A DNA stretch of 64,000 bases, from contig NZ_QVFV01000001.1 of the NCBI RefSeq assembly GCF_004212215.1, positions 1,584,134 through 1,648,133 on the forward strand. The letters run 5' to 3'. Positions within the stretch are counted from its first letter, which is position 1; each line of letters begins with the position of its first letter. A program made the position numbers and the translations under genes. The notes below the pieces were generated by a model that made no database searches, had not been told where the DNA came from, and saw only the letters and a list, made by a program, of their open reading frames with translations. Below, piece after piece: positions 56,659 through 64,000 of this stretch. The DNA is from Leptolyngbya iicbica LK. GTDB taxonomy: Bacteria > Cyanobacteriota > Cyanobacteriia > Phormidesmidales > Phormidesmidaceae.

Positions 56659-58404
56659 ATGTTTACTGCACTTGCATGGCTTTCGCTGGCTCCCACCGTT
56701 GTGAATGCCCCCATACCCCCGTCACCAGCGCCCATTGTGGCCGCTGTACCCGCGATCGAGGGGCAGGCCCTGCCGCGAATTCCGGACGAATTTACGCTGT
56801 ATCACGATGTGCTGCCCCTGCCAGGCCAACTGAACAACGTTCCTGTCTTCAATAGCAATAGTCCAGAGTTGGTACAGCAAGATGGCATTCTGCTCTCCAC
56901 CTTCCCCGGTGATGAGATGGCTCATGCCGACGCCCACCTGGATTTCGCCTTTGAAGGGCGGTTTGACTTTTTTGCCCATCACATCGCTCGGGGGCTCGTG
57001 CCCGACGATCGCCGCACACTCTTTATTGGCGGTGTGATTTATAACCCCAACCCTGAACCCGTCACGTTAACGATTGGGCAAGGGGTCAGCTACCTCAGCC
57101 AAGAAGCACCGTTTTACAATTTGCCCGCCCTGCGGTTCAATCCAGACGGCTCCGTCTTTTCTGGACCGGGCAGTCGCACAGTCGCCGACGTCTTGCAGCA
57201 GCGTCGTCAGTCTCAATGGCCCCGGCAGATTGTCATTCCTCCCGAACAAACATATTTATTAGTGAATGCGCCAATTCCCCTGCGGCGCTTGCCTTTTGCA
57301 GCTGATGCCACCCTGCCACCGGGTTCGATCTTGCCGGGTGCGCCTAACAACTTTCAGGGCTACCCCGTTGCCTCAGTAGTGCCCCGTGCTGATGGTCGCC
57401 CCTTACCCAGCAATGGGCGATCGCTGCTCTTACATCTAGAAAGTGATGGTCCTGTGTATGCGGCCACCCTGGCCATGTATGCGCCCCGCACCGACGAGGG
57501 TGAAGAACGTGCCCCGACCCTGCAAGAATGGCTGAGATTATTGGTTAATGGTCGGCTGGCTGGTCCCCGCGACATTCCGCCCACCAACCCGGAAGAGTAT
57601 GCCAAAAGTGACGAAGACAGCCGCTTTTTCTATGGTCGCGTCGCTGGCGTCGCCCAAGGGTCACAATGGGAAGCCCGCGCCGTCGATGAAGAGGACGCCG
57701 ACTATCTGACGATTCCGGCCGCTGGCGAAGCCGTTTCTTACGTCATCAGCACCGTTGACTACAACACCTTTGGCACGAGCCAAATTCAAAGTGCCCCGAT
57801 GTTGGCGCGCTATTCTGATACGGCCTATCGCGCCCACGGCAACTATGGGGTGCACTACAAAATTCGCTTGCCGCTGCATAATGCCACCGATCGTCCCCAG
57901 CGCATTGCCCTGAGTTTGCAAACTCCCCTACAAGACGAGACCTTGAAGCATGGGCTGCGGTTTTTGCGGAATCCGGTGGATCGGATCTTTTTCCGGGGCA
58001 CCGTCCGCGTGCAGTACGAAACTGAAACCGGACAACAGCAAACTCGCTACATTCACGTCGTCCAACGCCAGGGCGAAGAAGGTGAGCCGCTCTTGCGCTT
58101 GGCCTTACCCCCTAACGCTCAACAAAATGTCACCGTTGAGCTGATTTACCCGCCTGACGCGACCCCCCCTCAAGTCTTGACCTTAGAAACCTTGGGCAAT
58201 GCCAGCGCCCGCACCAGGCCGCCCGCGACCGTCGAGTCCGCGCCGGTTAGTGATGTGGATGAGTCAGCTGATTCATTGTCCCCAGTCCCGCCAGCGACAA
58301 CATCCACCACGCCGCTGCCCGTTATCAACACCGCTGCTGAGGTGACTGAGACGGACGCTACCGACTTAATACCCGCCAGCATGGATCAGTTTTTGGCCGA
58401 CTGA
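56659..58404 (+). CDS. DUF3370-type secreted protein
   Basis: 581 residues from ATG 56659; the TTG two codons upstream is less likely. A short hydrophobic N-terminus (about 1-20) may act as a signal peptide. The body contains phrases of the cyanobacterial DUF3370 family as I recall it (LPGQLNNVPVFNSNSPELVQ, EGRFDFFAHHIARG, NYGVHYKIRLPLHN). The C-terminal ~70 residues are Thr/Ser/Pro-rich and low complexity. Probably periplasmic or cell-surface. No biochemical role known to me. It stands between two intergenic regions and is not obviously part of an operon. Confidence 0.82.
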   Translation: MFTALAWLSLAPTVVNAPIPPSPAPIVAAVPAIEGQALPRIPDEFTLYHDVLPLPGQLNNVPVFNSNSPELVQQDGILLSTFPGDEMAHADAHLDFAFEGRFDFFAHHIARGLVPDDRRTLFIGGVIYNPNPEPVTLTIGQGVSYLSQEAPFYNLPALRFNPDGSVFSGPGSRTVADVLQQRRQSQWPRQIVIPPEQTYLLVNAPIPLRRLPFAADATLPPGSILPGAPNNFQGYPVASVVPRADGRPLPSNGRSLLLHLESDGPVYAATLAMYAPRTDEGEERAPTLQEWLRLLVNGRLAGPRDIPPTNPEEYAKSDEDSRFFYGRVAGVAQGSQWEARAVDEEDADYLTIPAAGEAVSYVISTVDYNTFGTSQIQSAPMLARYSDTAYRAHGNYGVHYKIRLPLHNATDRPQRIALSLQTPLQDETLKHGLRFLRNPVDRIFFRGTVRVQYETETGQQQTRYIHVVQRQGEEGEPLLRLALPPNAQQNVTVELIYPPDATPPQVLTLETLGNASARTRPPATVESAPVSDVDESADSLSPVPPATTSTTPLPVINTAAEVTETDATDLIPASMDQFLAD

Positions 58405-58687
58405 TCGCTAGGGGCTGCCATCAGTCATGCATCGCGACGATGTCCGAGACGTCGTGGCACCTTCGCCATTGATAAGGAAGGATCATTGTTCCAGCCTGGG
58501 GCAGGGGACCAAATTCTTACCAAAAGTTGAGTGACTGTTGTTAAGATTTACCCCATGTGTTTAAGAAATCCCTAGAGACTCATCGTTTTGTCCATGGTTG
58601 GGCGACTGTCTATACGGTATCGCCATGGCCAAACCCGGCCTCTAGCGACCCGACCAAACACCCCTTTGTCTACTGATTGCGGAATAC

Positions 58688-60646
58688 ATGTCCTCACTCC
58701 CGGAACTTTCGTCTCTACAGGCGCTCTCCCGTCGTAGTGTGCTCAAACTGTTCGGATTTGGTACGTTAGCCGCTGGTGTCGGCTACTCTCGATTTAGCAA
58801 ACCGCAACCCACCATCCATCATCAAGATCGTTTGGCCTTGCCACGCCAACCCGGTCGCGACCTCAAGGCAGTGGTGATTGGTGGAGGCTTGGCGGGCCTC
58901 GCAGCCGCCTATGAGCTGAGCCAGCGGGGGGTGCGGGTCACTTTATTGGAGCGATCGCCCCAACTCGGCGGCAAAATCGCGAGTTGGCCGATCCAAGTCG
59001 GCGACGACCACTTCATGATGGAGCATGGCTTTCACGGCTTTTTTCCGCAGTATTACAACCTGTTTGGCCTGGTCGAAGAACTCCAGATTCGGCAAAATTT
59101 TAAATCCCTCGACTATTATTCGGTCGTCTACAAAGACGGCTATCAGCCCGAAGTCTTTCGTCCCAGCCACTCGGCCTTTCCGTGGAATGTGGTGGATCTG
59201 GCCATTAATTCACCGAATCGCTTGAAGTGGGGCATCAACCTCGCCAAGCTCAAGCATTTGGAAGTCTTTCGAGAAATCACTGGCTTCCGCACGCCCCAGA
59301 GTTTTGACCGCCTCGACCAAATGTCCGTCGCGGAATGGGTCAAGGAAGACTTCCCCCAAGGGCTCTACGACCTCTATTTTTTGCCCTTTGCCAAGTCCAG
59401 CCTGAATGCACCGGATGTGATGAGTGCGGGGGAACTGATGCAGTTCTTCCACTTCTATTTCTTTGGCAATCCGGAAGGGCTCGCTTTTAATGGCACCTGC
59501 CAGGACATGGGCCGCAGCCTCGTCGATCCCATCGTGGCGGCCATTGAAGACAATGGTGGTCAGGTGATTACTGGTGCTACCGTGAGCCAACTCGGCTGGC
59601 AAGACCACAACATTCACCAAGTGACTTACCACCAGGGCTCGGTGGCGGCAAACCCGGTGGCCTTTTGGGTCGATCGCAATCCGCTGCTGAGCACCGACGA
59701 GATGGAATACTTTGGGGCGGGCGATCGCGTCTTCAGTCACCAGCCTGGCACCCAAGAAGCGCTATCTCTCACCTGCACCCACCAGGGCTGCACCGTGCAA
59801 AAAACGGTGCAAGTTAGTACCGACGGTGGCTACGCCTGTCCCTGCCACGGGGCCGTGTATGCCCAGGACGGCGAGGTCCTCGGGGGGCCTGCCCGTGAAA
59901 ATCTCACCCGCTATCGGGTGGTCGATCGCCAGGGGGACCAAATTCAGCTCTTGGCCCAAGCGCCTGCCACGGGGGGAGCCACCGACACTACAGTAGACGC
60001 CGATTACTTTGTGCTGGCCGCCGATATTCCCGGCATCAAACACTTGATGTCCCTTTCTCAAGGTCAGGTGGAGCCGACGGTGTCCCGTCAAGTCGAGCAG
60101 TTGCAGGTGGCCGATCCCTTTGCGGTGGGGCGGTTCTGGTTCGATCGCGACTTTGACTGGGAGCATAGCTGGTTCACCTCCCTCTCGGGCTATCGCTTGA
60201 CGGACAGCATCACGCTGTATCACCGCATTCAAGAAGACTACATTGACTGGGCCGAGCGCACTGGGGGCAGCGTCGTCGAACTCCATGCCTACTGCTACAA
60301 GGAAAAGGAATTTCCCACCCAGCAAGCGTTGCTCGACACCTTCCAGTCCGAACTATTCGAGATTGTCCCGACGTTGAAAGACGCCACGCTGCTGCACAAG
60401 CAACTGGTGAATCAGAAAAACTTTGCGGGCTTTCCCCCCGGCAGCTATGGCGATCGCCCCGAAACCACCACCGCTGCTTCCAATCTGCTGTTCGCGGGCG
60501 ACTGGGTCAAGATGCCCTTCCCTTGCGGCCTGATGGAACGGGCGGTGAGCAGCGGTCTGCTGGCGGCCAACGCCGTGTTGCAACAAGAGGGCGCCCAGCG
60601 TCGTCCCATTTTGTCAGTGAATCCCGAAGGCGTGCTCAAAATCTAG
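58688..60646 (+). CDS. cruE: CruE/CrtU-type carotenoid ring synthase (FAD plus Rieske)
   Basis: 652 residues. A twin-arginine-like leader SRRSVLKLFGFG (14-25) is followed by an FAD-binding motif VVIGGGLAGLAAAYELSQRG (62-81) of the phytoene-desaturase superfamily. A Rieske-type [2Fe-2S] segment is embedded in the middle: Cys363-x-His365 in CTHQGC and Cys384-x2-His387 in CPCHG. This FAD-Rieske combination matches CrtU/CruE, which desaturate and rearrange beta rings of carotene into aromatic rings. In synechoxanthin synthesis CruE acts before CruH, and a CruH-like gene follows 65 bases downstream. Assignment from domain pattern and context. Confidence 0.75.
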   Translation: MSSLPELSSLQALSRRSVLKLFGFGTLAAGVGYSRFSKPQPTIHHQDRLALPRQPGRDLKAVVIGGGLAGLAAAYELSQRGVRVTLLERSPQLGGKIASWPIQVGDDHFMMEHGFHGFFPQYYNLFGLVEELQIRQNFKSLDYYSVVYKDGYQPEVFRPSHSAFPWNVVDLAINSPNRLKWGINLAKLKHLEVFREITGFRTPQSFDRLDQMSVAEWVKEDFPQGLYDLYFLPFAKSSLNAPDVMSAGELMQFFHFYFFGNPEGLAFNGTCQDMGRSLVDPIVAAIEDNGGQVITGATVSQLGWQDHNIHQVTYHQGSVAANPVAFWVDRNPLLSTDEMEYFGAGDRVFSHQPGTQEALSLTCTHQGCTVQKTVQVSTDGGYACPCHGAVYAQDGEVLGGPARENLTRYRVVDRQGDQIQLLAQAPATGGATDTTVDADYFVLAADIPGIKHLMSLSQGQVEPTVSRQVEQLQVADPFAVGRFWFDRDFDWEHSWFTSLSGYRLTDSITLYHRIQEDYIDWAERTGGSVVELHAYCYKEKEFPTQQALLDTFQSELFEIVPTLKDATLLHKQLVNQKNFAGFPPGSYGDRPETTTAASNLLFAGDWVKMPFPCGLMERAVSSGLLAANAVLQQEGAQRRPILSVNPEGVLKI

Positions 60647-60711
60647 CTGGTAGAATTTGCTCCAACCGTTTGCTGTTCTCGTCGTACTCGTGCTGAGGAG
60701 TCCCCTCCCCC

Positions 60712-61800
60712 ATGGTTGCTTTGCCCTCTCAATCTGGTGCTGATCTGACGGTTGCGGCGGGTGGTCGCCAAGATGTGCGATCGCTCGGTCCCAACCCCAA
60801 CCATTGGTACGTGGTCGCGCGATCGGCAGAAGTCACCGACCAACCGCTGGGCGCCACCTTTTGGGGGGAAGCGATCGTGCTGTATCGCGATACCGAAGGG
60901 CACATTCAAGCACTGGAAGATCGCTGTCCTCATCGCCAGGTCAAGCTCAGCGAGGGCGAAGTCACCGATGGCGAGCTGGAATGCATTTATCACGGCTGGC
61001 GCTTTGACGCAGCGGGGCAGTGCAGCCACGTTCCTTACCTGGCCGACCATCAAAAGCTGCCGAGTTGTCAGCTCAAAACCTATCCTGTTCAAGATTTGAA
61101 TGGGTTTGTGTGGCTATTTCCTGGCGATCGCGATCAGCTCGAACGGGAGAACATTCAACCGATGGGCCTGCCGGAGTGGGAGCACATCAACTACATCGCC
61201 AGCTTTACCGTCATCGATGTGGAGTCCCATTACTCATTTCTCATCGAAAACTTGATGGACATGTACCACGGGCGCTTGCACGACGACCTGCAAGCCTGGG
61301 CTAATCCTGTGCTCGACACCTTAGAAGCGACCGACCAGCGGGTCGATGTGCTCTACAACGCCCAGAGCTACTACCGCATCGACAAAATTTGGTCGGTCTC
61401 CCAGCTCTTTATCCCGGCCCTGCGTCAGCTGCACCCTGAAGAGTTGCGCGTCAGTTATGTCTATCCCCACTGGGTCTCGACTCTGGGGCAAGATTTCAAA
61501 ATCTGCTGCCTCTTTTGCCCCATTAGCCCCACCCACACCCGCGCCTACCTGATCCATTTCACGTCACTCAAGCGGTTCCATCGGCTGCACAAATTGCCCA
61601 TGGCCTTTCGTCGCTTTGTCAAAAATCGCTTGTTTAATGCAGCGCAGGGGCTACTCGCCGGTCTCGTGAAGCAAGATGTGCTGATGCTGGAACAAGAGCA
61701 GGTCGCCTATCTCAAAAATCCTGACTACAAAGGCCCAGAGCTGAATCGTGCCCTGATCAACGTACAAAAGCTAATTCGCCAGCAAGCTCAGCAAGATTAA
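60712..61800 (+). CDS. cruH: CruH-like Rieske non-heme iron oxygenase
   Basis: 362 residues. The Rieske cluster motifs are Cys72-x-His74 (RCPHRQVKL) and Cys91-x2-His94 (CIYHGW). The mononuclear iron site lies around NLMDMYHGRLHDD (Asn180, Asp183, His186, His190). Pheophorbide a oxygenase-type Rieske proteins are the nearest fold family. With the CruE-like neighbour, the best hypothesis is CruH, which oxidises the aromatic-ring methyls of synechoxanthin to carboxylates. The last codon TAA lies at the edge of a REP-like palindrome. Confidence 0.7.
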   Translation: MVALPSQSGADLTVAAGGRQDVRSLGPNPNHWYVVARSAEVTDQPLGATFWGEAIVLYRDTEGHIQALEDRCPHRQVKLSEGEVTDGELECIYHGWRFDAAGQCSHVPYLADHQKLPSCQLKTYPVQDLNGFVWLFPGDRDQLERENIQPMGLPEWEHINYIASFTVIDVESHYSFLIENLMDMYHGRLHDDLQAWANPVLDTLEATDQRVDVLYNAQSYYRIDKIWSVSQLFIPALRQLHPEELRVSYVYPHWVSTLGQDFKICCLFCPISPTHTRAYLIHFTSLKRFHRLHKLPMAFRRFVKNRLFNAAQGLLAGLVKQDVLMLEQEQVAYLKNPDYKGPELNRALINVQKLIRQQAQQD

Positions 61801-61848
61801 GGGGACGCACCCTTTGAAAGGGTGCGTCCCCTGGGTGCATCCCCTTAA
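61797..61848 (+). repeat. REP-like palindrome upstream of the RAYT gene
   Basis: A 15-bp stem GGGGACGCACCCTTT pairs perfectly with AAAGGGTGCGTCCCC around a single-base loop (61801-61831). A third partial arm, GGGTGCATCCCCTTAA (61833-61848), mirrors the TTAAGGGG at the left edge. The TTAA holds the stop codon of the preceding gene. Confidence 0.85.
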
Positions 61849-61893
61849 GGAAGTGGGCATGCTGACCATGGAGACTTCTCAGGTTGCACCACC

Positions 61894-62460
61894 ATGCCCA
61901 GACGCCCGCGAGCCGTGAGCCCCGGCCACTACTACCACCTCTACAATCGCGGCAACAATCGGCAAATTATCTTCTTTGAGCGGGCCAACTATCTGTTCTT
62001 TTTGCAGCAGTTTCGCCATTACGTCGCCACCGCCACGGTTCACGTCGTCGCTTACTGCCTCATGCCCAATCACTACCACTTTTTGATTTACTTGCGAGCC
62101 GCCGACCTCGACGCCGCCATGCGACGCCTCACCCTGTCCTACACCAACGCCATCAACCGCCGCTACGATTGCTGCGGCAGTCTGTTTCAGGGGCGGTTTC
62201 AGACCTTGCCCGTCGATCGCGATGACTATTTGCTGCACTTGACGCGCTACATTCACCTCAATCCCGTGAAAGCGGGGCTGGTGGCGCATCCCGCCGAGTG
62301 GGAGTTTTCAAGCTATGTAGACTATGTCGAGCTGCGGGCGGGCACTTTACCGCAACGGGAAGCCGTGCTGGCACAGGCGGGTTCCGTCACCACCTATCGG
62401 CAATTCGTCGAGCAGGACAGTCCGCCCGATCGCTCCATCCAGCACTTGATGTTTGATTAA
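61894..62460 (+). CDS. REP-associated tyrosine transposase (RAYT, Y1_Tnp)
   Basis: 188 residues, compact Y1 transposase fold. The HUH metal motif is H60-x-H62 in YCLMPNHYHFLI, and the catalytic tyrosine is Tyr119 in RYIHLNPVKAG. These enzymes nick and join single-stranded DNA and are thought to mobilise REP/BIME palindromes. Palindromes with identical arms flank the gene on both sides (61797-61848 and 62461-62525), and both begin right at a stop codon in the sequence GATTAAGGGG. The gene looks intact. It is a domesticated-type single copy, without IS200/IS605 accessory genes. Confidence 0.92.
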   Translation: MPRRPRAVSPGHYYHLYNRGNNRQIIFFERANYLFFLQQFRHYVATATVHVVAYCLMPNHYHFLIYLRAADLDAAMRRLTLSYTNAINRRYDCCGSLFQGRFQTLPVDRDDYLLHLTRYIHLNPVKAGLVAHPAEWEFSSYVDYVELRAGTLPQREAVLAQAGSVTTYRQFVEQDSPPDRSIQHLMFD

Positions 62461-62525
62461 GGGGCAAAGGGGACGCACCCTTTGAAAGGGTGCGTCCCCT
62501 GGAGGCTGAAAGGGTGCGTTCCCTT
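62461..62525 (+). repeat. REP-like palindrome downstream of the RAYT gene
   Basis: The same 31-base hairpin as upstream (62469-62499), preceded by GATTAAGGGGCAAA at the RAYT stop. It is followed by a third reversed arm AAAGGGTGCGTTCCCTT (62509-62525) after an 11-base spacer, and so has the same three-arm layout as the upstream copy. Confidence 0.85.
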
Positions 62526-62529
62526 GTTT

Positions 62530-63816
62530 TTAGGGAAAGAGGGCGGTATCGGTGGTGGCGTCGAAGAGGTGGACTTTGTCCGGGGCGATCGCCAACCACA
62601 GCTCTTCCCCAATCTCAAAAGTGCGATCGGGCTCCACCCGGACTTGCAGAGTGTCTGCCCCAAACTGCACCGCCAAATAAGTTTCACTGCCCAACGCTTC
62701 AATGCGGCGGACGTGGACTTGCAGGTTTTTGGGCGCGGGAGAGCTGAGGGTGAAATGTTCGGGACGCACGCCGAGAATGGCGGCTTGACCGTCGTAGGGT
62801 TTCAGGGTGTCTTCCCACTCACCAGGCAGGGTCAGGCGAAAGTCCGGATGAGACACCAGCAGCGGGGCCTGAACTTGCACCGGCAAAAAGTTCATCGGCG
62901 GCGAGCCAATAAAGGCGGCCACAAAGCGGTTGGCGGGACGGCGATACAGTTCCAGCGGGGTCGAGCACTGCTGAATTTGTCCGGCATTCATCACCGCGAT
63001 GCGATCGCCCATGGTCATTGCTTCCACCTGGTCGTGGGTGACGTAAATGGTGGTGATGCCCAGTTGCCGTTGCAGGTTCACAATTTGGGCACGGGTTTCC
63101 GTGCGCAGCTTGGCGTCCAAGTTCGACAGCGGCTCATCCATCAAAAAGACCTGGGGATTGCGGGCGATCGCCCGTCCCAACGCCACTCGCTGCTTTTGCC
63201 CCCCCGAGAGCTGACGGGGCAAGCGGTTCAGCAAACTATCAATTTGCAGCATTTGGGCGACCGATCGCACCCGCTGATCGATCAGCTTGTCCGCTGGAGC
63301 CAAATACCGCAATCCTTTGGGCAGGCGTCGCGTCGCGCCAGAGAGGGCCGTTTGCCAACGGGTGCGGTTGGCCAGCGCTTGTTGCAATTGCTGATTGGCG
63401 TCGAGTTCCGCATTCACAGGGGCATCACTCGGCTCGGCTAAGAGCTGGGCGCGACTACCCCCCATGCGTCGCAGACCAAACGCGAGATTGTCGTACACCG
63501 TCAGGTGCGGATACAGCGCATAACTTTGGAACACCATGGCAATGTCCCGCTGCTTGGGCGGCAGTTGGTTCACCTGGCGATCGCCCACCCAAATATTGCC
63601 CGCCGTAATTTCTTCCAACCCCGAAATCAAGCGCAGCAGGGTGCTTTTGCCGCAGCCCGACGGCCCCACCAGCACCATAAATTCGCCATCCGGCACTTTC
63701 AGATTGATGCGCCGCAGCACGGCCTGTTCCGCCGCCGTTTCGCCGTCCTCACTCGACTGCGCCCGACTTTGCCCCACAAAGGTTTTGTACAAATTTTCTA
63801 GGACAACCTGCGCCAC
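62530..63816 (-). CDS. ABC transporter ATP-binding protein, MalK/UgpC type
   Basis: 428 residues from GTG 63816 (MAQVVLENLYKTF when initiated), chosen for the GGAGGAG site about ten bases before it; an ATG at 63855 is possible. Walker A GPSGCGKST, Q-loop VFQSYALYP, signature LSGGQKQR, Walker B VFLMDEP and H-loop THDQ are all present. A C-terminal OB-type regulatory domain starts at about 300 (ILGVRPEHF). Between the Q-loop and signature is an unusual insertion of about 60 residues. It should energise uptake of a sugar, glycerol-phosphate or compatible solute; no permease is in the window. Confidence 0.92.
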   Translation of the reverse strand: MAQVVLENLYKTFVGQSRAQSSEDGETAAEQAVLRRINLKVPDGEFMVLVGPSGCGKSTLLRLISGLEEITAGNIWVGDRQVNQLPPKQRDIAMVFQSYALYPHLTVYDNLAFGLRRMGGSRAQLLAEPSDAPVNAELDANQQLQQALANRTRWQTALSGATRRLPKGLRYLAPADKLIDQRVRSVAQMLQIDSLLNRLPRQLSGGQKQRVALGRAIARNPQVFLMDEPLSNLDAKLRTETRAQIVNLQRQLGITTIYVTHDQVEAMTMGDRIAVMNAGQIQQCSTPLELYRRPANRFVAAFIGSPPMNFLPVQVQAPLLVSHPDFRLTLPGEWEDTLKPYDGQAAILGVRPEHFTLSSPAPKNLQVHVRRIEALGSETYLAVQFGADTLQVRVEPDRTFEIGEELWLAIAPDKVHLFDATTDTALFP

Positions 63817-63895
63817 GGTGGATGGCTCCTCCACGAATCTTGATCGATGTGCCAATCCGGAACCAGAGAGTCCGGCAGGGGTTGGCTAGCAGCAA

Positions 63896-64000
63896 CTACT
63901 CTTCAGAATCGTCATCGCTGGCCGTATTGGTCTCATTATCAACCAAGGCGGTCAGCGTAACGGTCTCAATTCTTTCACCTTTGGCAAATTTGCTCAGGCG
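63896..64000 (-). CDS. C-terminal end of an unidentified gene, cut by the window edge
   Basis: Thirty-four codons and a TAG stop at 63896-63898 on the minus strand. The visible end, RLSKFAKGERIETVTLTALV then an acidic Asp/Glu/Ser tail, is protein-like but too short to identify. It lies 79 bases upstream of the ABC ATPase start, on the same strand, so an operon is possible. Confidence 0.6.
   Translation of the reverse strand, partial: RLSKFAKGERIETVTLTALVDNETNTASDDDSEE

Overview
The window is a continuous piece of a cyanobacterial chromosome. The octamer GCGATCGC (HIP1) recurs throughout. Several genes belong to families I know mainly from cyanobacteria: a SigG-like group 4 sigma factor, a cyanobacteriochrome GAF domain, DUF3685 and DUF3370 proteins, and a synechoxanthin-type CruE/CruH pair. 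Base composition is moderately GC-rich, except for AT-rich patches at 1-720 and about 18.7-23.0 kb. A filamentous Leptolyngbya-like lineage is a guess from content, not something the sequence proves. I found no rRNA, tRNA or CRISPR array.

Layout. 0-2.5 kb: an AT-rich membrane protein, a gene-poor kilobase, and a secreted YHS-domain protein with ten DPCAAA repeats, bracketed by two copies of a 59-base repeat. 3-6 kb: a membrane protein with mobA, a small DUF3146-like protein, a YqgF-like nuclease and a coiled-coil protein. 6.3-9.8 kb: an ECF sigma factor (SigG type), its likely membrane anti-sigma partner and a periplasmic Deg protease, a plausible envelope-stress module. 9.9-14 kb: def, a dual-specificity phosphatase, rph, and ilvB with a C-terminal zinc ribbon. 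14-18.2 kb: a conserved helical protein, a small membrane protein, and two wall hydrolases (GH24 lysozyme, M15 peptidase) that share a novel N-terminal domain. 18.8-23 kb: an AT-rich glycan cluster (methyltransferase, GT4, double GT2).

23.4-35 kb: a pentapeptide-repeat protein, a long helical membrane protein coupled to a DUF3685 receiver-like protein, groES-groEL under a CIRCE element, a divergent two-partner-secretion exoprotein, a NarL-type regulator and a Dps-like protein. 35.3-39.1 kb: a helical protein, a 14-unit 21-base minisatellite and an LRR-ROCO-TIR protein. 39.4-48.8 kb: mnmG, a TauE/SafE permease, a 1337-residue DXCF cyanobacteriochrome/PAS/GAF/GGDEF diguanylate cyclase, a tandem GAF-GAF paralogue lacking GGDEF, and a membrane protein.

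49-64 kb: an AI-2E-type permease, a secreted protein, purM, rlpA, a persulfide dioxygenase-rhodanese fusion with a phosphopantetheinyl transferase, a DUF3370 protein, the CruE/CruH pair for aromatic carotenoid synthesis, a REP-associated tyrosine transposase between matching palindromes, a sugar-type ABC ATPase and the end of an unidentified gene.

Across the window lie several non-coding repeat families: a 107-base MITE-like element (three copies), the 59-base repeat (two), paired GGGGAC-NN-GTCCCC palindromes (two loci) and RAYT-associated palindromes (two loci). The strongest leads are the LRR-ROCO-TIR protein beside its minisatellite, the DXCF cyanobacteriochrome cyclase, the RAYT/REP unit, the paired wall hydrolases and the DPCAAA-repeat YHS protein. 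All functions are inferred from reading; no search was run.
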